Assembly: GCF_040436345.1 (NCBI RefSeq) | Contig: NC_133215.1 | Span: forward strand, 18,235,306-18,299,305 | Length of the DNA stretch: 64,000 nt | Direction: 5' to 3' | Origin: Pagrus major | Lineage: Eukaryota; Chordata; Actinopteri; Spariformes; Sparidae | In this document: positions 13,260 to 33,163 of the stretch, piece after piece | How the letters are laid out: each line of letters begins with the position of its first letter | Numbering within the stretch: the first letter of the stretch is position 1 | The notes under the pieces: generated by a model | The model's database searches: none | Told to the model about the DNA's origin: nothing | The model's input: the letters and a program-made list of their open reading frames with translations, nothing else | Program-made: the position numbers and the translations under genes

Positions 13260-13740
13260 GACGTCAATATTGGATGATTCTGCAACACTTCTTTTCAGGT
13301 CCAACACCAAAATTGTAGAAAAAAATGTTCTTGCTTTTTACGATATCTGTGCAGTAGTGAATATAGGCAAATGTAAAGCTACCATGACGTCAACCATTAC
13401 TTTGTGGACTGCCATTTTGAAGCGAGAGTTTGGCATTACGGCCGTCACCATCTTAGTTTTTTGGACACTTAGAAAAACCGGAGGACACACTCTGGTAGCT
13501 ATTGTCAATCACAAGATAGCCATGCCCAAAAGCATACCCTGCTCTCTCGTCTATTTTACTCTAAACGGGACCATAATTTATAAAACGATCAACATGCCGT
13601 ATTGAAGACGACTTTAAACTAGCGATTGAGCCCATGAACCCATTAGGAAACTGTTTATTGAGGTAATAAATCAGGTGAGAACTTGGCTCATTTTCTCATA
13701 AGCTTACATACAATAGGACTTCTTTTTGCTAAATGAAAGT
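13260..13740. repeat. Interspersed repeat with fortuitous open frame
   Basis: Contains segments such as gactttaaactagcgattga and ggaaactgtttattgaggta. I recognise these from a dispersed repeat widespread in percomorph fish. The 111-codon open frame at 13270-13605 falls inside it and has no family resemblance. Confidence 0.45.
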
Positions 13741-14754
13741 AAAGGTGAATCCATACTGTCCATTATAAGCATCTCCTTCATTCTTCTGGACTTTATTACC
13801 ACACTTCAGGCATGCACATTCAGTTTTACCTCACAAAAAAGCGTTTTAGATGATCAAGATAAACTGTTGTCTGACTGCTCATGTTGTGTCAACATCAAAC
13901 TAATTACTTTGGTGGGCACAATGTGTTCATCACTCATGGCCAAAAGTATGAAGATAAGCAAAAAGGGTTGTATTAAATCAGAATTATATGGAGCCCTATT
14001 ACCAGAGCAGTTTGTTATTGTTTTCAGGTAAAATAATGTTTTAAATGGTTCTGAACTTAGATGATGTTAGTCTTCTGACTTTGTGCTTGTAAATACTAGA
14101 AAACTGGATATCTTAAAGCCTAAACTCTTTGGAACTGAATTGAATAAACAACCACCCAATGACAGCAGAGGGACTGCAGGCCAACATTGCTTCATTTTAA
14201 GGGGTCACAAGGACGTTTCAGTCCCACTTTCATGTGTAGTTGCATGCCACCTGTTTCTATCATCACCTTTAAAGCAACAATGTGTAGAAATTCGTATTTT
14301 GTGCGATTTATTTTTATTACCGTGCCACTCAAGGTACTCAAATTTCTAGAGTCGGAGAGAAGCGATCCAGTCTTCTGCTGGTCGGACTCTTGGCTCATCA
14401 AATGAGCAGAAACTCTCTGACAGACTCACAGAGAAAAAATGTGGTTTGACCTTATCACAGAAGACATTTGGACCTCACAGAATGAGCCTTTACATGCCTC
14501 TCGTTGCCCTTTACAGCAGCGTCCACACACACACGCCAAAGTCACAGAGATGATGATTACACAGTGACAGTGGTAAAGATGAGCGAGGCTTGTACAGAGT
14601 GCTTATGTGCTGTGTTTCAGTCATTAAGGCCCCCCGGACACCAGAAATGACGAGACATGTAGTTCCATGTAAAGTTTTTTTCCCGCCCTCGGCCCGTCAC
14701 TCACAATCACTCCCTCACACAGATACTACATGTAACAAATGTCAGACGTGAGTA

Positions 14755-14756
<2 letters not shown>

Positions 14757-14797
<41 letters not shown>
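14757..14797. repeat. (GT)n microsatellite
   Basis: About 40 bp of pure GT dinucleotides. It is followed about 95 bp later by a CCCTCCCT-rich pyrimidine tract at 14892-14945. Confidence 0.95.
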
Positions 14798-14801
<4 letters not shown>

Positions 14802-15379
14802 TGTGTACATGTGTGTCAGCGTGTGGATGTCGGACCATTGACAGGCATGGAAGCAGCTTGTTGAACTAATAGCCTAACTAATGTGTCTACATTCCCTCCC
14901 TCCCTCCCTCCTCACCTCCCTCCCTCCTCACCTCCCTCATCCCCTCTCCCCTCTGCAAAACTGACATCTATGAACTGAGCAGAGAAAGGAGGGACGGAGG
15001 AAAAGAGAAAGGAGGGGAAAAAGGGGGGGAGAGGAGAGCGTTGACAAGCGGCAGACCCTCTCAACCCTCCCGTCTGACTCCGTCTATCTCCACCTCGCTC
15101 CCTGAGGGTTTGTCTCAGAGGATGGTGCTATGATGAATAGGCCTGTCTAAGCTAACCTAGCAGAGACCAATTAGAGAGAGAGAGAGAAGAAGAAGAAGAA
15201 GAAGTAGAAGAAAGATAGAAACAGAAAAACAACGAGAGAAACTGAAGCAAAGGGAGAGCAAGAGACAGAGGGAAAAGAAGAGATCGAGAGGAAGGGCCGA
15301 TAGGTTAAGAAGAAGGAAGGAGGACTGGGGTAAAGAGGGAAGTTTAAGATGATGTATGTTGGGAGTACAGTTGTCTACA

Positions 15380-15442
<63 letters not shown>
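15380..15442. repeat. (GT)n microsatellite
   Basis: About 60 bp of GT dinucleotides. A purine-rich GA/GAA tract lies upstream at 15172-15350. Confidence 0.95.
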
Positions 15443-15445
<3 letters not shown>

Positions 15446-17159
15446 CTGTCAGTGCTGAGGGAGAGGTAGTGTGAGAGGGGCTGGCCTCTTAAGTCTTAAC
15501 CTCGTCTGCTGCTGCAGGAGAGGCTTTGACAGCAGAGACGCACAAACAGGACTGACCCTCGCAAAACACTTCCTCCTCTTCTCTTCTTCTCTTCTTCCTA
15601 CTGATTATTCTGTTAGTCCTTATTACATTAGCAGCCTAGCTCTTTTGTCCCACAAGTTGAGCTATCTCATTATCATCTTCTGGAGATATTTTTGTATCAA
15701 TAAAAGCACAAATGTCTGCAAATATACCACAGGCATCCCGGATTGATTGTTGCTGGCGACTTCAGGACTGCGTTTCCCAGAGATCGACTAAATCAGTCCT
15801 TCATTTTCTGTTATTTTTTTTATTTGTTACTGGTGATTCATCTGTCAGCATCTGCAGCTGTCATTTCACTGCGCCTGAAATTTGCTGCATAGCGCACCAC
15901 AGCATGTACTAAGAAAATAGTGATGATTCATGTGTCAGAAATCTCTGTTTAATTGAGTGATTTATAACAAAGCATCTGCAGGATGTTTGTTGGCAGAAGA
16001 CCTCTGTAGGTAGCATTAGCACTGGTGGCCAACCCAAAGAAGAAAATTAAAAAGAAAATCAAAGGAAAAAGAAAGATAGCACTGCACTGTCCTCACAAGT
16101 CCCGCCATAACTTCTTAAGGTTGTCACCTTATATGACCAAAGGTAGACAGAAGCACACACACCACAATTTCGCCATTGATGGGAGGTTGTGTGCATGTGG
16201 ATGTTTAAGACTTTTAAACTCCCTGGCTTTTCCCAATCACCTTTACACTCATGTCATATCAGAGGTGTCATAATTATTAGTTTCAGACTTTTTTTTACAT
16301 TTGCATTCACTTTCCAGTCGTATTTACGATGAGGAAAGTTACATTTTTCTGGAAAGGAACTTTTCCTGTTTCTACCATCCATCCCATATGATGTTAACGT
16401 TGCATTATACTGGATAACTTTGGCACCCCATGTAGGCCGAGTCTGGCCTGAGATCAAATCCCACCAACACTTCCTCGCCTGTGTCTGCCATGCTAATTTT
16501 CCTCCTTCAAACAAACATTTGATAAATGGCCTCCTCGCTCTTCTCTTTTAAAATAGGAAAACTCTCCCTCTCCTCCTGCTCTCCTTCCTCCAGACGATCT
16601 CTGTCGTCCTCTCCCCATCGCTGAGACAATTACAAACATCCAGCTTCCCATTTATCACTAACAATTAAACAGCATGGACGGAGGCTACTTCATAAGCAGC
16701 GAGGAGAGGGCGAGGAGAGCGGGAGGAGATGAATGCGAGTGGAATGAAGTAGAGTCAACAGTGAAAAAGAGAGAGGAAGGCTGACAGCACAATTAAGGTT
16801 TTTAATTCTCTGCTTGAGTGGGCCGGTCCAGTCTTTATGCTAATTAGGATGCCACGGCCATGTAATAAATCTCTATGATCCAGCCTCATTTCCCCTCTGT
16901 CTCTCTGTCTGTCTCTTTCACACACACACTCACGCACATTTACAACAGCACAGAAAGTTCACCCATTACTTTTTATGGCTGCACCCTCAGGCTGGAGTGT
17001 TAATAGTTTTGATAAAATTGTTTCTTCATGCTTTTTTCATGCTTCACTGTGATCTGAGAGCCACAGCGTGTCAGCACATACTGTTTACTGGTTGGCCAAG
17101 CATCCGCTATCTTGGCTCGACGCCTATACCACATGTAGTTTCTCTCCCTGTTAACTCCC
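15443..17159. other. Non-coding intergenic DNA, possible regulatory islands
   Basis: No supported exon. Homeodomain-like ATTA-core motifs and low repeat content at 16785-16895 (for example tgctaattaggatgcc) resemble a conserved non-coding element. Conservation cannot be tested from one sequence. Confidence 0.3.
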
Positions 17160-17165
17160 TTTATT
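17160..17165 (-). other. Candidate poly(A) signal
   Basis: AATAAA on the minus strand, about 520 bp downstream of the stop codon of the 162-aa protein gene. It is the nearest plausible signal I saw. Confidence 0.35.
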
Positions 17166-17687
17166 AGTGTTTTTCAGGAATATGGTTTGCAAGTCCCGCG
17201 CTGTCGGACCGCACTGTATAAACACACATTTAAAGGCACAATGAATGCAGAAAATATTCTCTTATTCCTCTCTCTTTTTCTCTTATCCGCTCATCTCCGT
17301 TTGACAGACATGTCTAATGATAACATCTGCGGATGTGAAGAAAACAGCACAACAATCCGCTGATAATTGGGGCACCGCATTTAAAGACGAGGAGAGAGAA
17401 AATGAGAGCCATAGATAAGTGGACAAGTGCATGCTGTTTGTTAAAATAGCAACTAGCAGATATATTTTCACCCTCATTTAGGTCACGAGGATGCACGCTA
17501 ATCAGTGTTTTTCTTTTCCTGTTGCTTCCTACAAAGTGTCCCAAAGCCAATTTAAACACAGAATCTGTGTAAAAATCAACTACAGTTGTATGTTCATTAA
17601 ATAAATGAAGGTAAACACATGTCCAAGCAAATTGAGGGGGATTTTTACTCAAAAGAAACACACAATATGATCATTGCACAGCAGAAC

Positions 17688-18726
17688 TCAGCCGTGCTGC
17701 ACAACTCTATGACCAAACATCCTCAGTCTGCTTTTGGTGTGACGCATCTCCAGTTTCTTCTGCTGGTATAACACTTTGTCACTGGTGGTGTCGCTGTCAG
17801 CCATTTTGTTCTGCGTCAGTGTCAAAATGGCCACAACCCCAACTACCAGAGCCAGGTGAAGCAGGTACAGGGCCACGTGGAGACATGTCAGCAGTAGGGA
17901 GACGCAGACGCTGGCAACGCACCAAGGCCCGGCCAGGAGCAGAAGCAGGGAGTGATGGAGGGAGCTGAGGACGAGAGCCGGGATGGACAGGACAAGTCTG
18001 AGCAGCGTGGAGGTGAGCCAGGAGTACAGAGACAGAGGAGACAAGAGGAGAGACACCACTGCCTCACTCGTGGATACTGCCTGAAAGATAAAAATGAAAG
18101 GTGGAAATGTTTGCTGCTGCAGCTGGAAATGACTCTAAGGGAGACACTGTGAGAGTGAACCAAAACAGTGAAGTTGTAGGCCAGAAAACCAAAACAATCA
18201 GCTTAAAGACACCAAAATGCTCCATAGAGCTTAGGGTAACTGCTTAATCGGGTTAGAATTAATCGGGTTAATCCCTACGATTGCAAAGCTTTCACATACA
18301 AGTATTACTTTTGATTACTGTAAACATTGATTTTTTTCTTGCCTTTATTGGACAGTCAATAGTGAGGAGGCAGACAGGAAAAATGAGTTTGACATGCAAC
18401 AAACTTTATCAGCTGAAATCACCATTGGCCAACTAAGTATAGACATTTTTTTTTTTTATTTGAATAAGCAATACAAAAAAAAGACATCTGGAGAATCTTT
18501 GGGTAACTATATCCTTTTTTTTCTCCTCACATCCATCTTGTAACCATGGAACCGGTGCATTATAGCACGAGTGGGCCCATCCACACATTTATTAGCATCA
18601 ACCTACCTCACAAGGATTTCCATGCAAGGTGTCATTAGACGTTTGAGCCTTGTGAAGCCCTGAAAAATGAGCAACGTACAGATATGCAGACAGAAGAACA
18701 AAAGAAATGGATGTGTCATGCAGCTG

Positions 18727-18788
<62 letters not shown>

Positions 18789-18893
18789 CAGCAAGCAAAA
18801 TTGTTGGACCATATCGGTATAATAGCACTTCTCAAGAAACATAAACTCACATAGGAAAAGGAGAATGAGAGCGATTGCCAGCAGAGGCCTCAT
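17688..18893 (-). CDS. Unrecognised 162-residue secretory-pathway membrane protein
   Basis: Three coding exons read on the minus strand: 18893-18851 (start exon, opening at acceptor 18922), 18659-18607 and 18080-17688. Phases 1 and 0 agree across both introns, donors are gtgagt and gtaggt, and acceptors follow pyrimidine-rich tracts. A non-coding first exon probably ends at 19055 before a perfect gtaagt. The protein starts MRPLLAIALILLFLWLHKAQ, a typical signal peptide or signal anchor. A short polar segment follows with one N-glycosylation sequon (N23-D-T) and a Cys. Residues about 38-117 are almost wholly hydrophobic, enough for two to four membrane helices. The tail of about 45 residues is basic and hydrophilic, ending FGHRVVQHG. 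I do not recognise the family and assign no function. A processed pseudogene is unlikely because introns are intact. The gene lies between pax5 and melk, in the same orientation as melk. Confidence 0.6.
18730..18784. repeat. (CA)n microsatellite
   Basis: About 55 bp of pure CA dinucleotides inside the intron between the first two coding exons of the 162-aa gene. Confidence 0.97.
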
Positions 18894-19054
18894 TTCTCCT
18901 ACACGCCTTCACACTCCCAGGCCTGAAAACAACAAAACAACACAGTTCAACACCACGCTGCTTTAATCTGTTCCAGTATTCACACGACTCAACAGGAACT
19001 GCACATTTTAATAACTTGTTGAGAGCAGTTTATCATAGATTTACATGTCTACTT

Positions 19055-19240
19055 ACCCAACACACTTCCAATCTGGATGTACAACTGCGGGTCAGCTCAC
19101 TCCTGCTTCTGTCCAGCTGTAAACTTCACACTATTCTATATTCTGCTCAAATTCTCTGCTCTAATTCATTAATCCTCCTCAGGACATTGTGCAAGAGTCT
19201 TGCTCTCAAATCAGAGTGGACTGTACTGCTTGATTGAGGG
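19055..19240 (-). other. Probable non-coding first exon of the 162-aa gene
   Basis: On the minus strand the sequence ends gtgtgttgg at 19055, followed by gtaagtagac, a near-perfect splice donor. The next acceptor (gttgttttcag) is at 18923-18933, opening the start exon. The upstream boundary and promoter are not determined. Confidence 0.4.
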
Positions 19241-19313
19241 AGTTGTCAGCGCCACCTGTTTGAGTGGAGGGTCAACAACATGAATCATTTCATGACAGAT
19301 CATGACAGGATTT

Positions 19314-19983
19314 AAAGGTGTGATTTGAAAGATGTGGTGAGAATTTGAAGGTAGCTCCAAAAATATAGAGTAATTGCGCAATATATTCTTTGCTAGCTAT
19401 CTTTGGCTAGTTGCTGTTAGATAGTCTGACCTCAGATCATGGGAGTAGTCACCGCCGGCAATAGGGCTCAGCAGTATGGGTGCAGTATGGAGGTGATTTA
19501 CAGCGGCCCTGACCAGGACTATGACTAAAGGGGTGAGAAGACACTGTGTGTCAGGAGAGGTTTGCAGCAGGAGAGGAGGGAGAGAGCGGCAGGCAAAAAA
19601 CAGCATGGAGAGCCAGAATATTTCCACATCGTACTCAGTAAACTGAGGATTTATCTTGACTTAAACAGAGGTGATTGTTGAGGGACAAACCAAGACATTT
19701 TTCGTAAGTTAAATTTTGTTTATGTCGAGTTTGAATGAAAGTGTTTAACTATGAGTTAATGATGCAATCAAGCCTGTTTTAGTTCAGTAAAAGAGAGAAA
19801 CTTAAATTCAGACGGTGTATGGGAGTGTGAGTCTTATTTGTTTACTTATTAGACTAAGAAGCAAGACAGGATGGGCCAGCGTTAGTCTTTGACATAATGT
19901 CAAAACTGATATTTTCTTCACATTCTGTTAATAATGTTAGCTGATTTTTTAATGGCTATCTTACACATTGCCCCTTTAAGGTT
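19314..19983 (-). mobile_element. Non-autonomous dispersed element
   Basis: On the minus strand it begins ttaaaggggcaatgtgtaag at about 19982 and ends with a complementary terminus (cacacctttaaatcc) at about 19314. The inverted ends are short (TTAAAGG...CCTTTAA). I recognise the starting segment as a frequent percomorph repeat. No transposase frame; the 76-codon frame at 19397-19627 belongs to the element. Confidence 0.45.
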
Positions 19984-21622
19984 TATCTTAATCTCAACCT
20001 GACCTGTAACTCCTACAAACACTGAGGGGTTAAAGTAAATCAAACGAATAAGGCACCAATTTCCTGACATTGAATAGAGAAATCGCAGGAAAGCATGCAA
20101 GAAGTTGAAAACTCTTTGGCTCCTGCAGCAGCTCTATTGTAAGGAGATGAAAATGGGCAATGGCCAGAAAAGAGGGGAGAGTCTCTCTTATATGTGATAA
20201 AGGTGACAGCTGGCTTTTAGTCCAGCTGTTGTCCACACCACACACACAAACACAGCTCTCATCTTCCAACCTCCACCCAGCAGGAGTCATTACCACCACT
20301 GGAATACTATAGAGGATATGGGGCTTTATTCTATCTCTCAAACTCCAACCTTCACCCTGTCTTAAATTACCATCCCCACCACCCACCCTCTCTCAGACTC
20401 CATTAAGGTCGAACCCCCCTTATCATCCTCTCAACCCACCATTACCTTTCCCCTCCCTGCTGAGACACCAAGGAGAACCTGCCACAAATAAATGCCAATC
20501 AGCTGCAGTGCTGTTATGACTAAGTGGCATCTTGTCTCAGAATAGGGAGGGGAGCGAAGCCCTTCGACTCTTGTGTTTTACCCTGTTCAGATGTCGCAGG
20601 CAATGATCATCATTATTTAGTCATCCAGACGGTCATAACAATCACGCTCCTACAGCCATTTCTGCCATAACAATGATCATCCACCATTTTGAGCGTCAAG
20701 GCTAAATCATTATCCTTCATTGGAGTTTTACATTTACTTGAGAACACAGCAAGTTCAAGATGTGCTCCAAAGTTATAATATTCAAGGATAAAATGGACCC
20801 AAAATAAACTTTGTATGTGCGTTATTATGGTTGATATCACTGATGAAACGCTGTAGACATTCGACACCTTTCAACACTTATTTTTTGTTGGAAACGCTGT
20901 CACCAAGATTAACGATCACTATCAATCTTCATACCAAAGAGGAGTGAAGCCTAGAAGACGAACAGAAGGATGGTGACAGAATGTAATACACACCACTGCT
21001 CCATCAAACTGCTGAATTAAAAAAAACAAAACATTAATGCATCCGTCTACCTAAAAACAGGCATATTGTATTTCCCAGAAACCATTTATTTTTGCTCTTT
21101 TTACATGTCAGAAGAATCAGACACAACGTAACAGTTTAAAACTAGACCAAAGATAAAAGCAGACAAGACAACCATGTAAAAACATGACAGAAGAATTGTA
21201 AACATATACATCAAAAAAACAATGTCAGTAAATTAGCAATGCTCTGCTTCTTTGTTATTCAATCAAGTTAAGCGCCTACAGGGGAGAATAACAACATCAA
21301 GATATAAATATGGAAATAATTAGCCAGAAGGTATGCTGTAAATAGTGCTGTAAATAGCGTTGTTATATTTCACACAAACACGTATTCATCTCGAGAGGAT
21401 TGGCGCAGATCCTATTTAGCTTATGAGTAAGTAAGTAAAACAATATTCTACATAAAACAAGACACGCTGTACAGGATCCTGACATGTAATGCTCATAAAT
21501 TGAATTCAACATGTAGTCGGGGGATTGTTAGCTAGGCTATGGACAGTTTTAAATATTCACTATGAATAATGAACGACTGATCATTAATGTGCTAAGACAC
21601 CATCAATCACTGATCAATCACC
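19984..21622. other. Non-coding DNA between the 162-aa gene and melk
   Basis: AT-rich with no supported exon. The part nearest melk may be its 3' UTR. A second AATAAA for the minus strand lies at about 21085-21090. Confidence 0.45.
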
Positions 21623-21628
21623 CTTTAT
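21623..21628 (-). other. melk: Candidate melk poly(A) signal
   Basis: AATAAA on the minus strand only 30 nt past the melk stop. It would give a very short 3' UTR; a second signal at about 21085-21090 would give about 570 nt. Confidence 0.35.
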
Positions 21629-21657
21629 TGAATTGGTATTGCAGGAAAGTGCATTAT

Positions 21658-29187
<7,530 letters not shown>

Positions 29188-29591
29188 CCTCCCTGCTTCA
29201 GCCGGGCGAAGATAAACCTCGCTGCGGTGGGGGGAAACAGTTCAGCATTCAACTTTCTAAAATACTCAACTAAGCTGGAAAACACACGCCTATCTCCGTG
29301 TTTAAAATAAACGTTAGAAGGCGGCTAACATTTTCTAGCTAACCATGCTAACGTCAGTTATCGCTAAAAGAAGAATAGTAGCGTTAGTTAGCTGAAACAA
29401 AACGTTAATACCAATAAAACTAATACAAGTAACTTTGGTAAAATTACGGCACTATAAGCTAACTGAACAACGCCCCTTGTCAGTATGAATTTACCTGAGT
29501 TTATGTGAAAATAGGAGCAGAAGGAGGTGAAGTCAGTCAACAACCTTATGGCAGAGCAAAGCCCTCCGGCAGAGATGTTTTGTTCCAGAAG

Positions 29592-29640
29592 TTTGAATTT
29601 CGCACGTCGACGTTGACGTCATTTCCTGCTTCCGGTTTAA
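29592..29640 (-). promoter_or_regulatory. melk: melk promoter: CHR, CRE and ETS motifs
   Basis: TTTGAA, the canonical cell-cycle homology region core, is at 29592-29597. A palindromic TGACGTCA (CRE/ATF) is at 29614-29621. ETS-type GGAA cores (minus strand ccggaagcaggaaatg) lie at 29622-29635. All sit just upstream of the probable untranslated first exon, whose donor (ctcag followed by gtaaat) is at about 29494. CHR elements drive G2/M expression, which fits MELK biology. Confidence 0.55.
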
Positions 29641-29699
29641 GCTTCGCACGCCCCCCTGTGGCGAATAATAGTACTGCGGTCATTAAAAAAACAAAAAGT

Positions 29700-31560
29700 T
29701 GTTTTAGAGCGATGTTGATTAAACTTTATTTAATTGAGGCTGTAGTTTATGGTGTTGTTGATTATGCAGACTGATGTTTTCAATTTTAAATCCAGCCAAA
29801 CTATAGATGGGGTGGACAAAACATTAGAAACACATAACATATATACACAAAGATATTAACAAATTAAGAGACAAGCAAATACAGATGTTTCTTTGGGTGC
29901 ATGTTACAATCAAGCAGCTAACATTCTTGCATGCTTTGTAACATTGTACGAAGGTCCACTAGACCGCAATTTTCGAGCGTGATGGCATGAGGGCCGTGGT
30001 GGCAGAAGTATTCAGATTGTGTTATGTAAGTAAAACTAGCAACACCGCAACATTAAAATACTCAATTACAAGTCCTGCATTCAAATTTTTACTTTAGTTA
30101 AAAATAATTTATTATCAGAAAAATCCTTATAAAGTCTTAAAAACAAAAGTACACATTATACGACAGACTGACCTCTGTGACTGCTATGTTATTAGTATTA
30201 TTACAATATTATGACTGACAGGTTAAAGGGTAACTCCACCAATTTTACACATTAAAGTGTGTTTACAGGTCTTGATAAGTACTACTGCGTATGTAAAAAA
30301 AAAACGAGTATAAAGGCTTTTGTGGCTCCAGAGGAAGCTGCATGTAATCTGATAAATTGCCTCCTGTGATGTCCTTCGGTGGCTAAATTGTATTGTGGGT
30401 AATGTAGGTGGCAAGCTTTGAAAAGCAGACCAATCCTATAACATTGTTTGAATCATTATGGACAGTTTTCTGAGTAACCGTGAAGAAGACAAACGAAGGA
30501 ATATCTTTCACAAGAATAGTGTTTGTCCCACAAACAGAGTTCCAGAGGCTTGACTAGTCTACGCCAGTTAGCACTGAAGCTGTTCTGTTGGCCAAACACC
30601 TCACAAGGCATCAATTTATACTGGATTTCTGTTTACTTTGTTACTCATCCTCAAACACTCATACACACACTGTATGAACAAATGTACCCTTTGTGTGCCC
30701 CCTCTGTGCAACATTGTTTGACTGAGGTACTTACAAATAAAGCTAAATAAATTCCATAGCCTAATATATGGCACATGGATGGTAACACCCCTTTGAATAG
30801 TAATAGTTAGCTGTTAAATTTACCCACAAACATACATGTGCATTCATTAGCGGGTTTAAAAAACCTGTAGGATGGAAAGCATCACGTGTGTGAACCGCCA
30901 TACTTGACCCCAAAGGTATGTGGGTGCAATAGCTAGCTGACCAGAGATGTGTATTTATGGTGTCAGAAGGTGTGTGTGCCTTCACCTGCACAACTTCTGG
31001 AGCCTGTAATTAGGACACGGTGAGAGGTGAGCTCAGAGCCCACTGGATGCATTTTACGTAACAGACCCTTGTAATGACTGTATACAAGCACTCTCACTGC
31101 TGCAGTTTACTCATTGGGCTGTAAATGCCACAGTAACCATTTCTCTCTTACATCAACTTACTGCACCTGTTCTTGTCAATTAGTAATGAGTCGGTTTTAA
31201 AGCTCTAAGTAGCAAAAAAATCCTGCTTCTTAGGTCTTGAAACAGGCCACTGCAGACATGTATTAGCCTTTAAAAAGTAAGAAAGACTTGTTTACCAAGA
31301 AATATATTGTATCCTGACACTTAGCCGACACTGACAGACAGCTGCAGAGGAATTTCAGTGATTGATTGGTGGTCGCCCTGTGTTTCTCATGGTCGTTAGG
31401 GAAGGAGTCGGTCGTTAGGGAAGTAACCGGTGGTTAGGGGACGTCCAGGTGTCAGCGGGATGACAAAACCCCTCATTTGGTTTCTGGGGCAGCTGGCCAG
31501 GACGGGACAGAGCGACATCAAACAACCCACAGCTGGAGGAGAAGAGAGGCGAGTGTGAGG
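29700..31560. other. Intergenic spacer with dispersed repeats
   Basis: No supported exon. A recognisable percomorph repeat lies at about 30225-30415 (ttaaagggtaactccaccaa, ggctccagaggaagctgcat, attgtattgtgggtaatgta). A second fragment lies at about 30005-30120. Confidence 0.5.
30225..30415. repeat. Interspersed repeat
   Basis: Starts ggttaaagggtaactccacc and runs to attgtgggtaatgtaggtgg. I recognise the order of segments from a repeat frequent in fish genomes. Non-coding. Confidence 0.5.
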
Positions 31561-31576
31561 CAAGTGTGAGGCGAGT

Positions 31577-31686
31577 GTGAGGAGAGGAGAGGAGAGGAGA
31601 GGAGAGGAGAGGAGAGGAGAGGAGAGGAGAGGAGAGGAGAGGAGAGGAGAGGAGAGGAGAAGAGAGGAGAGGAGAGGAGAGGAGAA
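31577..31686. repeat. (GGAGA)n pentanucleotide tandem repeat
   Basis: About 110 bp of GGAGA units with a single variant unit at about 31660, followed by further purine-rich sequence. The open frames on both strands across it are repeat artefacts. Confidence 0.95.
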
Positions 31687-33163
31687 AATGAAAAGAAGAT
31701 GGGGGAGCAGAGAGGAAATTGAGAAGCGAGAAAAATGTAGGGGATGTAGGGGTGTTGAGATAAATTTCTGTTGACTGTATTATTCATTCATATATGTCTT
31801 TTACAATTTTGTCTTCCTTTCGTCTCCGTCTTCTTGCGGTCAATGTGGCCAGTTAGGACCGACACACATACACATCGAATTACTGACAACACAGAGAAAC
31901 ACTGACTAAAACACATTTTAAATAGTCACATATGGGTGATTCTCAGGAAAGCAATAGAACAATCTGAACAATCCAAAATCTATCAGTAAGGGCTCTTTCA
32001 TTCCCAAATCTCCATGAGCTCACAATTTTACTGCGCTTTAAAACATATTTTCAATGTACTGTAACATACTGTAGGCCAGTGGGTGTTACCCCCCTCTGGG
32101 TCCTTTTATAAGATAAAACTCGAGAGAAATGTTTTTTCTTTCTTGAATAAAAATTAGAAATGGTTGTCATGTTTTTTAGGACAAGTTCTGTTACAGTCAA
32201 TGGTTTTAACAGACAGCGCAGGCCTTCCATGGCCATGGCCAGCCTGTGTTTGTGTGAGTTTGCCAGTTAAGTTTCACATATACAAGCCTCAGTAGTGAAT
32301 CATAGCAGTTAGGCATAACCAATGTCATTACCCAAATCCCAATGTAATTGCAGCAGAAACTGCAAAAGATGCAGCATACCAAATTATTTAAGTATCAACC
32401 CGTCTGTTTATGTCCATGGTTTGTCTGTGTACTGCATGCATGTATGGCTGTATGCTTGTACATGTCACTGTTTGAGCGAAGCTGTGTGTTAAGGAGCTGC
32501 TGTGCCACTTCCAACAGCTCTCATGGACTCATACTATGTGTGTATAATCAGACATGGCAGCTATTAAGCTGTCACAGTGGAAAACAGACGTTGCAGTCCT
32601 AACAGTGCCTGTCTTGGACAGAATTCCCAGTATTCCCTCGCAGACTTTCGGAGGCTCCCAGAATGCCTGTGTCATAACTCAATGACTACCGGGTATTCAC
32701 TGTGGGGGACCGGCGTCTTAGATCTGGCTGTGTGCCAGAGACAGGGAGAAAGAATAAATAAAAGCATGTACAGTATGTTAATGTGGTTAGATGTTTATGT
32801 TAAGTATAGAGTTAATGGTATATTAATGTTTTGTGTTGCAGGACATCAGTGTTCTTCTGTGTCTCAGGTCAAAGGGCAAAGTGCCAAACACTCACCCAGA
32901 CAGACAGACAAATGCAGACAGGGGCATTAAGACAGAGGAAACGATACACTGGCATCATTTCTCTCCCTACTGCCTCCAGCATCCTCATGAGGCTTCACAG
33001 AGCTTTGCAGAATCACAGTCTGCTTGTCTCTCTCATTCATGCTGCTTTCACGGTGACTCGATTGATTTACAGTGTATTATGAACATTGCATCATAGTGGT
33101 TTATCCACACATATGTGGCTCGTATATCCTTCAAGGGTCTACGCACAGTCACATGCACCTACA

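Noticed and set aside
13270-13605. 111-codon plus-strand open frame
   Set aside because: Falls inside an interspersed repeat; no known domain and no splice context.
19397-19627. Minus-strand frame starting MEIFWLSMLFFACRS, considered as a first exon of the 162-aa gene
   Set aside because: It lies within a dispersed element, and its possible donor phase does not fit the acceptor at 18080. The exons at 18893 and 18659 fit all phases.
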